Positions 29,830-42,546 are shown, counted from the first letter of the stretch. The stretch is 64,000 bases of DNA from Kitagawia praeruptora (GCA_037693485.1 CM075351.1:73744001-73808000), one strand, 5' to 3'. Notes: generated from the sequence alone by a model not told the origin. Numbers and translations are program-made.

Positions 29830-31400
29830 ATAGCACAAAATTACCACGGTACTCATAGTTGTGCAGTTGCGGCTTGCTATAATAACCCATAGGATACCTC
29901 TTCTCGTGCAGAAATACTATCACGTCATCATCTTCCTTGAAATCCCTGACCTAGTTGCGCTTATCACGCAAATATGAAATAGTCAACTCATCTGCAACTT
30001 CTGCTGGAACCATCACCTCACCTTTTACAACACCCATCAACTCCTTAACCACTCCCGGGTAGAAATATTCAGTTCCTTTAATACCCACCCCATGCTCTTG
30101 GTCTTTATTAGCCATAACCAAGAAATTTGACTTTTTCTGGTCTGCACTATTGTCAAAATCTAGTATATGAGCCATTTCAATTTTATGATTATCCAACGTA
30201 AACAACTACACATTATCACGCCACTTATACATCACATCATTATCAAATTGTCAAGGACGACCAAGTAAAACATGACAAACATTCATCTCAAGAACATTAC
30301 AGATTACCTCTTCACGGTAGTACTTTCCGATGGATAAACCAACCTTGCAGGTCAAAGACACACGAACTTGAGAATTCTTTTTAACCCCTCTGAGGATATA
30401 CGGCTTCTCATGAATCTCTGTAGGCAGCTTCAGATGATCAACTAACCTTTGAGATACCAAGTTTTCAGTACTCCTATTATCCATAATCAGATTGCACACC
30501 TTATTGTTGATCTAACAGTGGGTCTTGAACATGTTGGACGTTGATTCTCTTCTTTGGATGACAATAACACCCTCTGAAGCACTATATTCACCCTCCTAGA
30601 TGACCCCTCCACCACAAATTCTACTCCCTCAGAATCATCATGTACTCTTCTTTCTTCCTTTTCTATCTCCTCCACCAGAGCAACAATTCTCCAACTTAGA
30701 CAAACATTGGACTTATGCCCTCGACCGCCACAACGATAACACTTATCACCAGATGGCTTGGTGTAAGGATTATCATATTTCTTCAAAGGTGCTTTGGTTT
30801 GCTGAACACCACTAAAGTATTACCAGAACTTGTTCCCTTATTACCGATATTAGAATCCTTTGTTGGCGTGTCCTCCTTATCATATTTCCATTCAAACCTT
30901 ATATTGCCTGAAAAAACATGAAGGGAATTCTCAACTAACTTAGCCTTCAACTCCAGATTAGAAGCCTCTGCCACAGTCCACACGGTCTGTAATCCCATTT
31001 TTTCTTGTATAGAACTTTTCAACCCACTAATGTATCTCGCAACTTTCTGATTTTCTGTCTCTCCCAAATCATTACGTTTTGAATAACTCAGAAACTCATC
31101 CGTTTAATTAGTTACAGTCCTTCCCCCTTGAACACACTCAATATACATCTTATACAGAATCTGCTCATTGTCCTTCGGGAAAAATCACTCTAACTTTAAT
31201 CGCTTCATTCACCTCCATGTCTTGATCGGTTCTTTACTTTGTCTCTTCTCTGCATAACCAGCTTATCCCACCAAATAACAGTAATACTCTTTAGCCTAAT
31301 AGCCACCATATTCACCTACTTACTCTCAGGGTCACCAATAACATCAAAGAAACGATCAACATCAATCATCCAATCCAAAAACTCATCTACCCCATAGTTC
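29830..31400 (-). pseudogene. Ty3/gypsy retrotransposon remnant: gag, protease and integrase tail, with the middle deleted
   Basis: Read on the minus strand from 31400: gag (FFDVIGDPESK, RLKSITVIWWDKL, then ARYISGLKSSIQ at about 31030), a zinc knuckle CYRCGGRGHKSNVC (about 30740-30698), and a degenerate protease around IMDNRSTENLVS (about 30485) to VCHVLLGRP (30255). About 300 bp later an integrase C-terminal piece reads FKEDDDVIVFLHEKRYP (about 29940-29890). Reverse transcriptase, RNase H and the integrase core are missing between them. The protease lacks the usual D-S/T-G triad, and several stops interrupt gag (for example about 31190). It is therefore an inactive, internally deleted copy. 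Confidence 0.8.
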
Positions 31401-33235
31401 CATAAAATAATGGGATATCAACCTTTACTTTATAATCACCATTATTTTGCTATACATATGTATCTGCCTTTTCTTCTTCCACATCTTTTTCCTCCGAACT
31501 GGAACTATCCACAACATGCTTATCACCGCCTCGAGGAACTCTACCATGATCGTCTCTCTCCAGTGGCGGAACCAGGATGTTTTTGGACCCCGGGCTAATC
31601 TAGCTCTATATTCCGGGGTGGGGGAAATTTCAGGGTAAGTTAGTTGAGAATTCCCCTCATGTTTCTGGAGTTGAATAACCAATCTACACACTCCAGAAAT
31701 AACTATCGTATGATTACAGAACCTTTTTTGTAGCTATAGTAGTCATGTTACTCGTCTTGTCACGATATAATTTATCAGAGTAATCACATTAATGTTTGCA
31801 CTATCTAGTCATTCTTTCCTTAAACTTTATCTAAGTCTATTTTTAAAGTCTAAAGCATATCAGCCTCCCCAGTAGATTCAACACAGAGAAAGATACCATT
31901 ATTTAGTGTTCACAGAATCACAGTGAAACTAGATGTCTCACATTGAAGCACATGGTGATCTTCTATTTCTTCGGCGTAAAAGAACACTTGAACCTATTAA
32001 ACTGTAGAATAAACCACATCAGGATCTACATTCACTTTATAAAGATCACTTCAAATAGTTGAAGTTCCAAAGAAACATAATCTGGAAGTCACCAATCGAA
32101 ATTAAAAAAAGTCAGTTAAAGCATTACCTTGAGAAATGAAAAACAAAACTATGGCACTAAATGGAAAAAGGATGAAAGTGGTTTGCATGCTAAAGACTAA
32201 CCAGTAGTTTCAGCTAGAACATCATATTGGGCCGCGTAACCCCTCAACTCTACATTAGTATATTATCATCCGTTTTGGACCAAGAGGCAAGTCTGCATGA
32301 ATTTGTTTTTGGACTTCTCTTAAAAGGCTTCGTTGTTTGGCTGCTTATAGTTCTACTTCTTCTTCACGTAGGACTTGGGTTAATTTCCCCTCTATAATCT
32401 CCCCTCAATACACAAACTATCAATCTTGTGATACTTATATTTGTGCAACAAACCTCTTAACCACTACATTGTCACGAAGACTTTCCACATAAGTTGTCAA
32501 GCAAGATTTTTCACCGCATTTCAAGTAGTGTTCTAAAAATCGGTCTAGGCGTTTATTCAATAAATTGGTCAAAATCAGCCCTAGATGGTGTAGGCAGTAC
32601 ATGATTAAAAAATAATTTATTTACAAATTTTTTTATTTCAGTTTATTAATTCTATAATTATACATAATATTATGTCAATTTTCAATAAAGAGTATTGTAC
32701 AAGAAGCAACAAACAAGTAAATATATTTATTCACTTACACAATGTATAAAAGTGATCTATTAGCTAGTTAGTTTACAAGTATGACTTCAAATACATTTAG
32801 CATTTTAGACTCGATAAATAGTTCATAAGGAGAGTCAAACGTGTACATATTAAACCATTTTAACTTTTTGTAATCTAATAAATGTATGACTAGTTGATAA
32901 TATATAATTATAAAAATAAAATAATTTTTATTTTCATTCCATTAATGGTTTGATTAATCGATCTGATATATCGATTAATCTCTCAAAGGTACCATCAGTC
33001 CATCACCATTCTGGGATGCCTAATGATTTCTGGAATACTGATTTCAAGTAAGCATCCCACACCACATAACTGCAACCCGCAACTTCAAGATCAATTTATT
33101 GACTTTTAACCCAAATATTACTTATGTTGCGCAACACTCCTTAATCCCCACATTAATATGGTATTATCCATTTTAAGTCTACACAAATTTGTTGTTGCCT
33201 TCTCACAAAAGGGTCATACTAATAGAATTTTTTGG
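31401..33235. other. Intergenic, transposon-derived scraps
   Basis: CAGTGGCGGAACCAGG at 31560 looks like one hAT terminus, with no partner found. A TTCTAAAAATCGGTCTAGGCG motif at about 32530 is of a MITE type. No gene with supportable exons. Confidence 0.4.
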
Positions 33236-33238
33236 CCA

Positions 33239-36145
33239 CACTACGCCATAAGTGGCCTTACGTAACCCCTATTTAATGTTGCATAAGGCCTGGTAAGCGT
33301 TGCCTAAGGTCATAAGCAACACCACAGCAGCGTTGCCAATATTAGCGTTGCGAATATTGACGTAGCGTAAGACTCCTAATGCAACACTTTTACAAGCTAT
33401 TGCAACGCCAAGAAAGTATTGCATAAGGTCTATATTGCAACACCAAAAGCACATAAAGGCAATACCACATGGTGTTGCATAAGATTTGAAGCAATTTCAA
33501 CAAAGGGGTCCACCATGATGCCGCGTCAGCAGTGGGGCCCACCAAAGTGCCACATCAGCAGTGGGCCCACCAAGGTGTCACGTCTATAGTGGGGCCCACA
33601 TGATGTCACGTCAGCAGTGTGGACCACTATCTAATGCAACACTAGTTGAGTCTAATGCAACATCTTTGCAACATCAAATCTATTTTTAGCAACACTAAAT
33701 CTATGATACTGCACCATCAAATAGAGTCAAACGCAACACTTTTTTACAAAAATATTTGAGATGGCTGCTTTGTTTATACATAAAACCATCCTGTCCAAAT
33801 CAAGCCAACAAAAAATTGAAGGTCCAAACCAACAACTGGCCAAGGATGTAGCCCGCAAAAATACTAAAGTTTTACAAATTCTTACCAACAAGTACTAAAA
33901 CCAAGCACATGCACTAATTCTAAATTCAATGTATGCTAATTTAAACTTTGAAAGTACGAAATAACCAAGTTATACTACTATTAAAAGTTGTAGAATAAAA
34001 TCCATAAAAAGTAGTGCCACCTTGAGTCAATGGAGTACCATTGTAGTCCAATCTGATTTCACCAATCTTGAGTCAATGGAGTATTGTTGATAGATCAAGT
34101 ACCAATCTGATTTCACCCACACCGCTTAAATTAGTCCCATCAACAGCGGGTGGCTGTAAGATAGTCTGAAACAATATAGACTTAAAAGTACTGCTAAAGA
34201 AAATAATGTTTAGGAAATGCATCTGCAATGCTATTGCTAGTGATACTTTAACAGTTTTGACTCAATATCAGACAATTGTAGCATATAGACATAACCAAAC
34301 TACGTATTCATAGTTGAACACACTATTTTACTAGTTAGGTTATGCAATTTCAAAACTCAGGCTCAACTAGCCCTTTTTAGATACTCCAGCGGAAGCTAAC
34401 TAGTCTCTCAACAGAGCACATCCGCAGGTTTTATTTCGCAAGAAACACTTGGATAATGTTTAACATACACAATATCTTTTATGTAGCAAGAAATCCAAAG
34501 TGAGGGATAGAAGATCAGGAATTAAGGTGTAACTTGGTCAGATAATTATGCAAAACTTCCATATCTATCTTGAAGGGCAGATGGAAAAAAACTGTTAAGA
34601 TTGAAGGGCAGAGAATAAAATTCTTCACTTCTCTTATCTATCTTGAATGCCTTGAACTTGTCCCACCATTGCATACCCATGTCCTTTCTTGTCCCACCTC
34701 TGCCTCTATTACCTTATGTTTACTTTTTCACCTCTGTTTTCTAGATTCCTCCACCTTTTTATTGCCTTTTCCATCTGAGAAATTTTGGCATGCAGCTTCT
34801 ATTGAGATACTACTCACTGGTACACCAAGTTCAGCAAGTGAGCTCTCCAATGAAGACCTTGTTTAAATCTTGGCAATCTGCTGGTCATCAAGGTGAAATC
34901 CATTTGCCAGATTCTCCTCAAGAATTTCAATCTGTTGCAACCAATCCCGGAAAACCAAACACTACCTTTATCTTTCGAATGCCTAGTAACACAACCCCCA
35001 ATCTGGGGTTGTCACATTCATCCACTATATGCATACATATAACAGTATATATATACAACCACTAATAATCGAAAATAAAAATGGGAAGGGAGTGATACCT
35101 AAAGTGAAATACAAAACTCAAAGCTCAGACTAAAGAAAAGCCTAAATCCACTGAACTCAAAGCTCCCAAGCCCCGAAATGCAAAGTCCAAACTGAAGAAG
35201 CCCTGAAATGAAAGTGAAAGATTGATTAATTGACGTTTAAGTGAACAAATAAAATCAATTGAACATAATATTAAAAACCCCTAACTTGAAGAACAAAGCC
35301 TCGACCAAAGCACTCAAACCAAAGTCTTGATTGAAGTCTCAAATCAATTGGAAAGTTGAAGAAGCGAATTAAGCACGAATTTGAAGAAGTTGAGAGTTGG
35401 GGAGAGAGTTTTACCACAGAGAGAGGGAGAGAGAGGGGTTTTAGATTGAAAAGAGAGAGATATTTTGTTAAAGTGGGAGTCAAAACTGTTTGGGCGGTAT
35501 TATTTGCCCCTCAAACATTTCATCGGGCGGTATTATTGCCACTCAAATATTTCACCGGTATATGTATTATTATGTGATATTGTCAATATATTTATATGTT
35601 TTTATTATTAAAAAATTTTGTATTTTAAATTTAATAAATAAATATTTAAATTTAAATTGATTTGAATTTTATGCGAAGATCCACTTTGACTATTATAAAA
35701 TCAAATCAAATAAATTTTGAATTTTTTTAAAAAATTCCACATCACTAAAGTCGTTAAATTTTAATATCTGTAAGATTGAATCGTCAAAAAAATAATTTAA
35801 AAAAATTGAATCATCATTCAGCACAAGACAAGTAAAAGGGAATGTCTACTTTGATTGATTTGACTATTATAAAATCAAACCAAATAAATCTAGAATTTTT
35901 TTAAAAAAATTATCACATCACTAAAATCCCATGAAATATATATTTAACTTTAATAATTATAAAAAATTAAATCTAATACAACACCATGAAATTAGCGTTG
36001 CACAATCCCATGCAACACCAAATGTATGTCTATTGCAACACTATTTGAGCAGTGTTGCAAAAGACCAAACATTAGCAGAGCAAATGAAACGCTTTGGCTG
36101 CAACTCTCACTAAAAGCATTGTGTAAGGCCACTTATGGCGTAGTG
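33239..36145. mobile_element. CACTA element, 2.9 kb, non-autonomous, with long perfect terminal repeats
   Basis: The left end CACTACGCCATAAGTGGCC and right end GGCCACTTATGGCGTAGTG are perfect inverted repeats of at least 22 bp, flanked by the 3-bp duplication CCA (33236-33238, 36146-36148). Subterminal TTGCATAAGG and GCAACAC words are repeated at both ends. The interior (33780-35600) shows no transposase or other recognisable coding; scattered short open frames look accidental. A different family from the 773-bp CACTA elements in the array, since terminal and subterminal words differ. Confidence 0.95.
33507..33627. repeat. ~30-bp tandem repeat in the CACTA subterminal region (about 4 units)
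   Basis: Units share CACGTCAGCAGTGGGGCCCAC with small changes. Tandem subterminal repeats are normal transposase-binding structures in CACTA elements. Confidence 0.85.
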
Positions 36146-36813
36146 CCACATATATTCACGAAAATTCTTGTTTATATCCTCAAGAGACTGGGTTGGATAT
36201 CTCTCCACATCAATCTTTGGGCCAATTATATAGGCTTTTCTATTATGGTGGGTTGGCCCATATTAATAACATTGGTGACCTCTCCTTCAAAATTTAAAAT
36301 ATTAAATTATTGACGGTTTTCATAATTTATTCCAATTGATTTTATACCACTTATATTTCAATACTGGATTAGTTTTCATGTGAAGGTTACATCAGTTCAA
36401 TGTGTACTCGTAAATGTTTGTAACTGAAAATTTCCCTATTTAGTCAATACGGTAGATGGATTCAATTTAATACACAACTTTCAACGCGTACTTTATATCT
36501 ATAAATGAATATGTCATGTAATTCTACACATACTTTATCTCTGAGAGTCTACTTTATGATGATTTTTACCTCTTTTGTATAAATCTCTGTTTCTTGATAT
36601 TATTTTTAAAGGTTATATGATTTTTTTTATAGTTGTACATGAATCGTCATATTGGAGTTTGTAGTCAATTTTACAGATAATACGATATATGTAATAAATA
36701 TTTAAAATACATTATAGATCGATACAGAAGTAGATATTATCTATAGGTGAATTCGGAACAAAATTAATCTTTAGGAATTCAAAAAAAATGCATTTATGTG
36801 ATTTTACAATCAC

Positions 36814-36820
36814 TATAAAA
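36814..36820 (+). promoter_or_regulatory. TATA box of the MYB/SANT gene
   Basis: CACTATAAAAGG lies 67 bp upstream of the ATG at 36881, leaving room for a short 5' UTR starting near 36845. Confidence 0.6.
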
Positions 36821-36880
36821 GGCCATAAAACTCATGAGAAACACATCACTTATCAATCTTCCTTTTAGAAAGCAATCAAA

Positions 36881-37225
36881 ATGGAGCAACCTAACCCTCA
36901 AGATTCTTCAATAAGCCATTCTTCACAAAATCCTCCAACAACTAACAAAGAAAATGAATTTAATTCTTCAGTAAGTCATTCTTCACAAAATCCTCCAACG
37001 CCTAACAAAGAAAATGAATTTCGCACAAGTGATGGTTGGACCGTCAAAGAGGATGACATTTTCGAGAAATTATGGTGTGATTTTGATGGTGTTGCATCTC
37101 CTGCATTCTTTCAACAAATTGCGCATGAGCTACCATGGAAGTCCATGAATGCCATTAAAATTCATTATGAATGTTACATGAGGGAGCTAGATTTAATCAA
37201 TCCTTTCCATGGGGATGCTGAGTGA
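36881..37225 (+). CDS. Small single-exon MYB/SANT protein (DIVARICATA/RADIALIS-like), 114 aa
   Basis: The N-terminal half is a direct repeat of about 19 residues (SHSSQNPPTTNKENEF then SHSSQNPPTPNKENEF), encoded by a near-perfect 60-nt duplication. Residues about 52-105 form one SANT/MYB repeat: GWTVKEDDIFEKLWCDF, FFQQIAHELPWKSM, then IKIHYECYMRELDLI. This is the arrangement of the first repeat in plant DIV/RAD-type (I-box) MYB proteins, with the spaced tryptophans W, W, W replaced by W, F/L and Y/H positions. Such proteins act in the nucleus as DNA-binding or competing partners. The start is fixed by a good ATG after a TATA box, and the frame has no intron. Possible polyadenylation signals are AATCAATAA at about 37393. 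Intact, so probably functional. Confidence 0.8.
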   Translation: MEQPNPQDSSISHSSQNPPTTNKENEFNSSVSHSSQNPPTPNKENEFRTSDGWTVKEDDIFEKLWCDFDGVASPAFFQQIAHELPWKSMNAIKIHYECYMRELDLINPFHGDAE

Positions 37226-39003
37226 TACATGAGGATGAGGAGGTAGATGACGCCTCCTAAATTGGTTATCATGGCATGTTAGTTGATTCACAACTTGGAA
37301 ATGAACTAAAAATGAGAAGGGAAAAAAGGGTTTTTGATGAGTGTGAAAATAAAATTTCTTTATTTTCATTGTACTTTCAATTTCAAAATTTGAATCAATA
37401 ATACATTTCAAAAACTGTTTCTGCTATTTGTAGAATGATATTTTTCTTTCTGTATTATATTGTGTTGCATTTTTCTAAAATTAAATATTTTGTGTGAAAC
37501 GACATATACTTTTTTGAGCATCTCATATTAGTATATGTTAAACTTCATCACAAGGTAAATATTGTCATTTTAATGGTTGTGAAGTTACTATTATATCCAT
37601 ATATTTTTAAAAATTACAAAAATGTTATTCTTTAATAATTATGTATAAAGTATTGAAATTATATTAGTGTTGGGATTCGAATCACCGACCTTCTTCTATT
37701 AAACTCATGCCATAAGATAAAACTAGTTTTGAATTTTGTCTAAAACTATAAGATAAACCACATCTTATCTTGTTGTCTTTTCCTCTTTTATTTTTATTTT
37801 TGAGTAAATAAAATATTGATTTATATTATTTCTAGAATATTGGATAGATAAAATTAAAAAAAGAATATTCTAATCAACTGAGTATACTCTATAATTCTCT
37901 TTTGTCATTTTAGATAATTGATTTAAAAATAAAATTTTAGATTATACATAATGTAACCGAGTATAAAAAAAACTATTTGCATGCGCCTCCACGTAGATAT
38001 TAAATTCTTGAAATAAAAAATAAGATTTGGTTTTAAGAAATATGTAAATTTAGTGATCTTATCATACATTATTAGTAATTGCATCACATTAGTTTTAGGT
38101 ATATAAATATTAAAATATGTGAGTTATATTAGGGGGTTTTGGTCGACCAACTATTTAGACTTTCAAAGATTTAAAAATATGATTGATCTAAAAACATAAA
38201 TATTTAAACATACATGAAAAATAACTAAAATTATGTTAAAAAGATGAGAACTCTAAAAATATGATCTATGTTATATAAAAAGACATAATTAACATTCAAA
38301 TTAAATCAAAAAAGATATAAAGGTTTAAACCATAAATATTACAAAACTACAATAATTATTTATAATGATCAATCAGACTATATTTCGACTATAAAATATG
38401 ATTGTTATAAAATATACTTGGATTAGTATACGATAAATAAATAAAAAAGTTGATTTTAGATTTCATATATCTGCACGGGTCATTAAGGTTATTTTATCAT
38501 ATTTAACATCGACTGAAATATTTAGAAAATTTTAAATTTAGTGAAAAAAATAATTCAAAATATAATATAAAAATTGGTATGCAAAATTACAAAATAACTA
38601 TAAAAATATTAGTTAAATTGAAATTTTATCATTTATCATATGTTTAAATAAAAAATTATTTAAAAGATATACAGTTTTGGACGAGAAATTAGTTCAGTGT
38701 CCGTGCGTTGCACAACTTTTACTCTTAAGATCATAATATATGTAAAATTAAAATTGAGAAAACTGAGTATGAGTATGTTTTCAGAGGAGTTATCCGAGCT
38801 TATATCATTTTTAATATAAAATCGGAATGGTATTATATCATTATATATAATGAGTATAAGAGGGATCTTATCCAAATTTTTGGGAACTATTGTAATTGAA
38901 TGGAACGGCAGGCGGGTTACACGTTCCATTGTGCCGGTTACTCTACTACCAAAATCATATGATTCGTTAGATTAAAAATAGATGATCAAGATTAGATCAC
39001 ATT
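37226..39003. other. Intergenic AT-rich DNA with repeat fragments
   Basis: Contains the inverted partner of 25077-25225 (37540-37720) and element-end-like motifs (TCCGTGCGTTGCAC at about 38699). No gene seen. Confidence 0.5.
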
Positions 39004-39178
39004 AAAAAGAAAATTATAATCTAAAAAGGATATAATTAAAAAATGTTCCATTAGAAGTAAATTTTAAAAAGAAAATTATAATCTAAAAATGATATAATTA
39101 AAAAAGGTTGTATTAAAACTGAATTAAAAAAATTATAATCTGAAAAGGATATAATTAAAAAATATTGTATTAGAATTT
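39004..39178. repeat. ~60-bp tandem repeat, 3 units
   Basis: AAATTATAATCTAAAAAGGA starts at 39011, with diverged repeats at 39073 and 39130. Confidence 0.85.
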
Positions 39179-40083
39179 AATTTATTTTTATTTTTTATTA
39201 GTATTTTAAAAAAATTCTATTTACTATTTTGGCTTTATCTTGAGATCTGGAAATCAGATTTGGATGATTTTACAATCCACGCGAACCTCATAAAATTAAC
39301 TTTAATTTAGTGATTATTTAATAATTATTATTTAAATGAAAATACTCGGAATCTCAAGAGAAATAATTTCAAAATTTTACATTAATCATATTCAATGTAG
39401 AAGTGCTACATTGATAATGCTATTCAATGTAGAAAACCTAATTATATATGATTTAAACCATTAACATTTACATTTTCGTATTACAATATAAATACACGTT
39501 TTAGTTTATAACATATTAAAATATGTAATATTTTTTTATGCTAGATCCAACGATTTTCATCTATTTATCTTTGTCGTACGGTGGACCACACTACCGATTA
39601 TCAAAGTTTTGGACAAAATCCCTCTTACACTTGTTATTAAAATTGTATTTGGTTGTTAGTAGAACTATCTTCAAATAATTATAAGGGTATTCTGATAATC
39701 AAAACGAATTATAATTAAAATTCATAAATCAAATAGAATTTTCAGCGCAAAATATTGTCAATTTATTCTTTTCTTTGTTTATGCATAGATTTAATTAGAA
39801 AAAAATTATTAAACCATCACTAAATTAAAGATTATTTTGTTAATTTCACGTGGGCTGTAATCGTCTAAATCAAATTAGAATACAAATATAAACGAACGTG
39901 TGAAATCTTATACATATCAATTTTTTAATAGAAATTTGATATGTAAATTAATGATATATGAATATTAAAAAATTAATATAATTATATATATTAAAAAAAT
40001 GAGTCCTGCGCTGCACGATTATAAGCTAGTATTTGTAAAATTTAAAATCACCAACTTGTTTTTACATAACTACCCTGCATTCC
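39179..40083. other. Intergenic AT-rich DNA, no gene seen
   Basis: Only short accidental frames; a GTCCTGCGCTGCACGATTATAA element-end-like motif (first part at about 40002) precedes the Stowaway element. Confidence 0.5.
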
Positions 40084-40096
40084 TGCAATTGTATTA

Positions 40097-40367
40097 CTCC
40101 CTCCGTCCCTATTTAGTAGTCCATTTTGAGATAAAAATTTGTCCCTAAATAGTTGTCTCTTTTCATATTTTAATGCATGTTTTTCAAGTTTTTCCAAAAT
40201 TACCCCTATATTTCTATTTCCAATGTTTGACTTTATAATTAATTATACATTCAAAAGTTATTATTTAATGCAATAAGTAGGGGCAACTATGGAAACAAAA
40301 TATGACATTAAATATTTCTTAAGATTTGTGTTTTTTTCAAAATGGACTACTAATTAGGGACGGAGGC
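40097..40367. mobile_element. Stowaway-type MITE
   Basis: The left terminus CTCCCTCCGTCCCTATTTAG follows TA. The right terminus is GGGACGGAGG followed by degenerate bases. Internal AGTAGTCCATTTTGA and TCAAAATGGACTACT are inverted. Termini and size are those of Tc1/mariner-related Stowaway elements. Confidence 0.9.
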
Positions 40368-41457
40368 CATGCAATTGTATTACCATGAGAACAATAAGTT
40401 CATTAAATTTTGCAATGATTAAGTAACAAGAACTTAAACTCGGACACCTTGACACCTTGACCACTTTTCCTACCTTGCTTGACCTAGTGACTACTTGGGG
40501 TAACACTCGAAATGCCTTGCATAAACATATCCTTCTGCTCATCGTTCAAGTCTTTTTCACCTATGGAGAGAAAGAAATAGTAGATTGCACATTTGCACGG
40601 GAAGGGATCGAGGCTTAGGGCCTTATACTTTAATAGATAGAAATTGTAATTGATGTAAAATCTAGGCTTATTATTTCTAATTGGTTTGTGATATGGCCCT
40701 AATACTGACTGTAGTAGTTGGATTCATAGCTAATTTTGCTTTCTATTCCCAATCTTTGTTTTGAAAATTGGTTATAGAGGCATGTCATAGAGCAAGGGTT
40801 CAATCCTGTTTTTGTTTCGCTTTTTAATATATATGCAACTTAGAAAATAAAAAATAAAAACTTAAACGGTTCTTAACAAAACATAATTTCCTTAATTTTA
40901 ATTAAGATTATAGCTATATTGTAATAAAATTTAATATTAAAAATTAAATAAATCAACACCACTTTGACTACTTAATCCGCTTAATAGACTGCTTAATAAT
41001 TAAAAATGCTAAATCACCCGCTCAGTACAAAATAGAAGTTATTTGTAATCGGATTTCGCAAAAAACTTAAGCTAATGCTTAATTTATTTTTTCGTACATT
41101 GCCTTGAATGGGTTGCAAATAACGAGAGATATGTAAAAAGCATGTCCCATAAAGGAAAAAAAAAACGCCAACATTAGTAACTGTAATTTAAAAATACTAT
41201 TAATACATCAACTCCAACATTTCCTATATTCATTCCTTATTATTATTATAATGATAAATTTGAATCAATTAGACAATGAGACATGAACAAATATTGAAAA
41301 AAAGGAGGGATACACCGATAGAAGGATGACTAGTGGTTACCAAAAGTAGGGAATGACACATTTCTATTTCATTCATGTTTAACTTAACATAATTTATTCT
41401 ATTAGTATATATTTAGGGCCTCCAGTTATGTGATCTATATATCACATTAGGCTTGTC
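40368..41457. other. Intergenic, no gene seen
   Basis: AT-rich with short accidental frames only. Confidence 0.5.
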
Positions 41458-42310
41458 AATAGATCGGATATCTAATCTGACCCGGTTCGATCCTTTATAA
41501 GTGGATATGAATTGTATAAGAAAAAATCCTATCTGATAAAGATCTGATGTATAATGGATCGGATATGGATTTTAGTTTATTCGATCCAATAAAAACCCGA
41601 TCCAACCATTTATAACAATTTATATATAATTTTAATATAATACATAAGATAAATTTAACTATATATAATCAAATTAATCTACTTCTCGGAGATTTATTAT
41701 TTTATTTCTCATTCATTCAAGTATTTTCTTTAACTTTCATGTGTATTGTTATTTCAATATATTTTTATATTCTGTGTACACCATTATTTCATTAGATTCA
41801 AACGAATGAATTTGTAAGTTCGAAGTTATTTTCACACGTATTTTCAAAAAAAATTCCACAATTCACAAAATTTTCATTTCTAATTATGAAAATTAAAAAT
41901 TCTCTAATTTTCTAAATATGATATATGATAATTTGTTCATACTTGTTTATTTGATTGTTAAATTCATGTCAATAGTTATAATATATAAACAAATCACATA
42001 TACTTAAATTCAAATTTATTATTAAAATCTTGAATATTATATTTTGGGATTTTTTTTTGCTATTTTAAAATTTTTGGTTTATTTTGATTTTATTATTTCA
42101 CTATATATTATATTTATTTTCATTTTTTATTTTAAATTTGAATGGATCCAGAGGTTCGATCCGATAATCCGAAATCCTAATGGGTTGGATATGGATCCTG
42201 TTATTAACAATCCGACAACGATCCGATCTAAATCCGAACCGACAAATTTATATGGATATGGATATGAATTTAGTCGAATCCGATTCAAACCTAACCCGTT
42301 GACAAGCCTA
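41458..42310. mobile_element. hAT-type MITE, 853 bp
   Basis: The termini TAGGCTTGTCAATAGATCGG and CCCGTTGACAAGCCTA are inverted, and the 8-bp duplication TATCACAT flanks both sides (41450-41457, 42311-42318). The arms carry GATCCGATC/GGATATGGAT repeats. No transposase frame. Confidence 0.93.
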
Positions 42311-42364
42311 TATCACATTTACCGTCTTAATAAAAAGATTATGTAAATATTTATTAGAGTATGC

Positions 42365-42546
42365 TGGGCCTGAGGATGTCCTCAGGTAACATCCATGAGG
42401 TTAAAAGAAGTATAGTTGTAAATTAGGGGCATTTTTGTAAATGTAAGGGATGAATATTATATTTACAAAAATGCCCCGGCCACTTGATTTATAAATACAA
42501 TTTATTTTAACCTCGGGGAGGTTACCTGAGGACATCCTCAGGCCCA
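42365..42546. mobile_element. Hairpin MITE, 182 bp
   Basis: Terminal inverted repeats of about 26 bp: TGGGCCTGAGGATGTCCTCA against TGAGGACATCCTCAGGCCCA, continuing with GGTAAC/GTTACC. An inner inverted pair, GGGGCATTTTTGTAAAT and ATTTACAAAAATGCCCC, lets the whole element fold. Confidence 0.9.
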
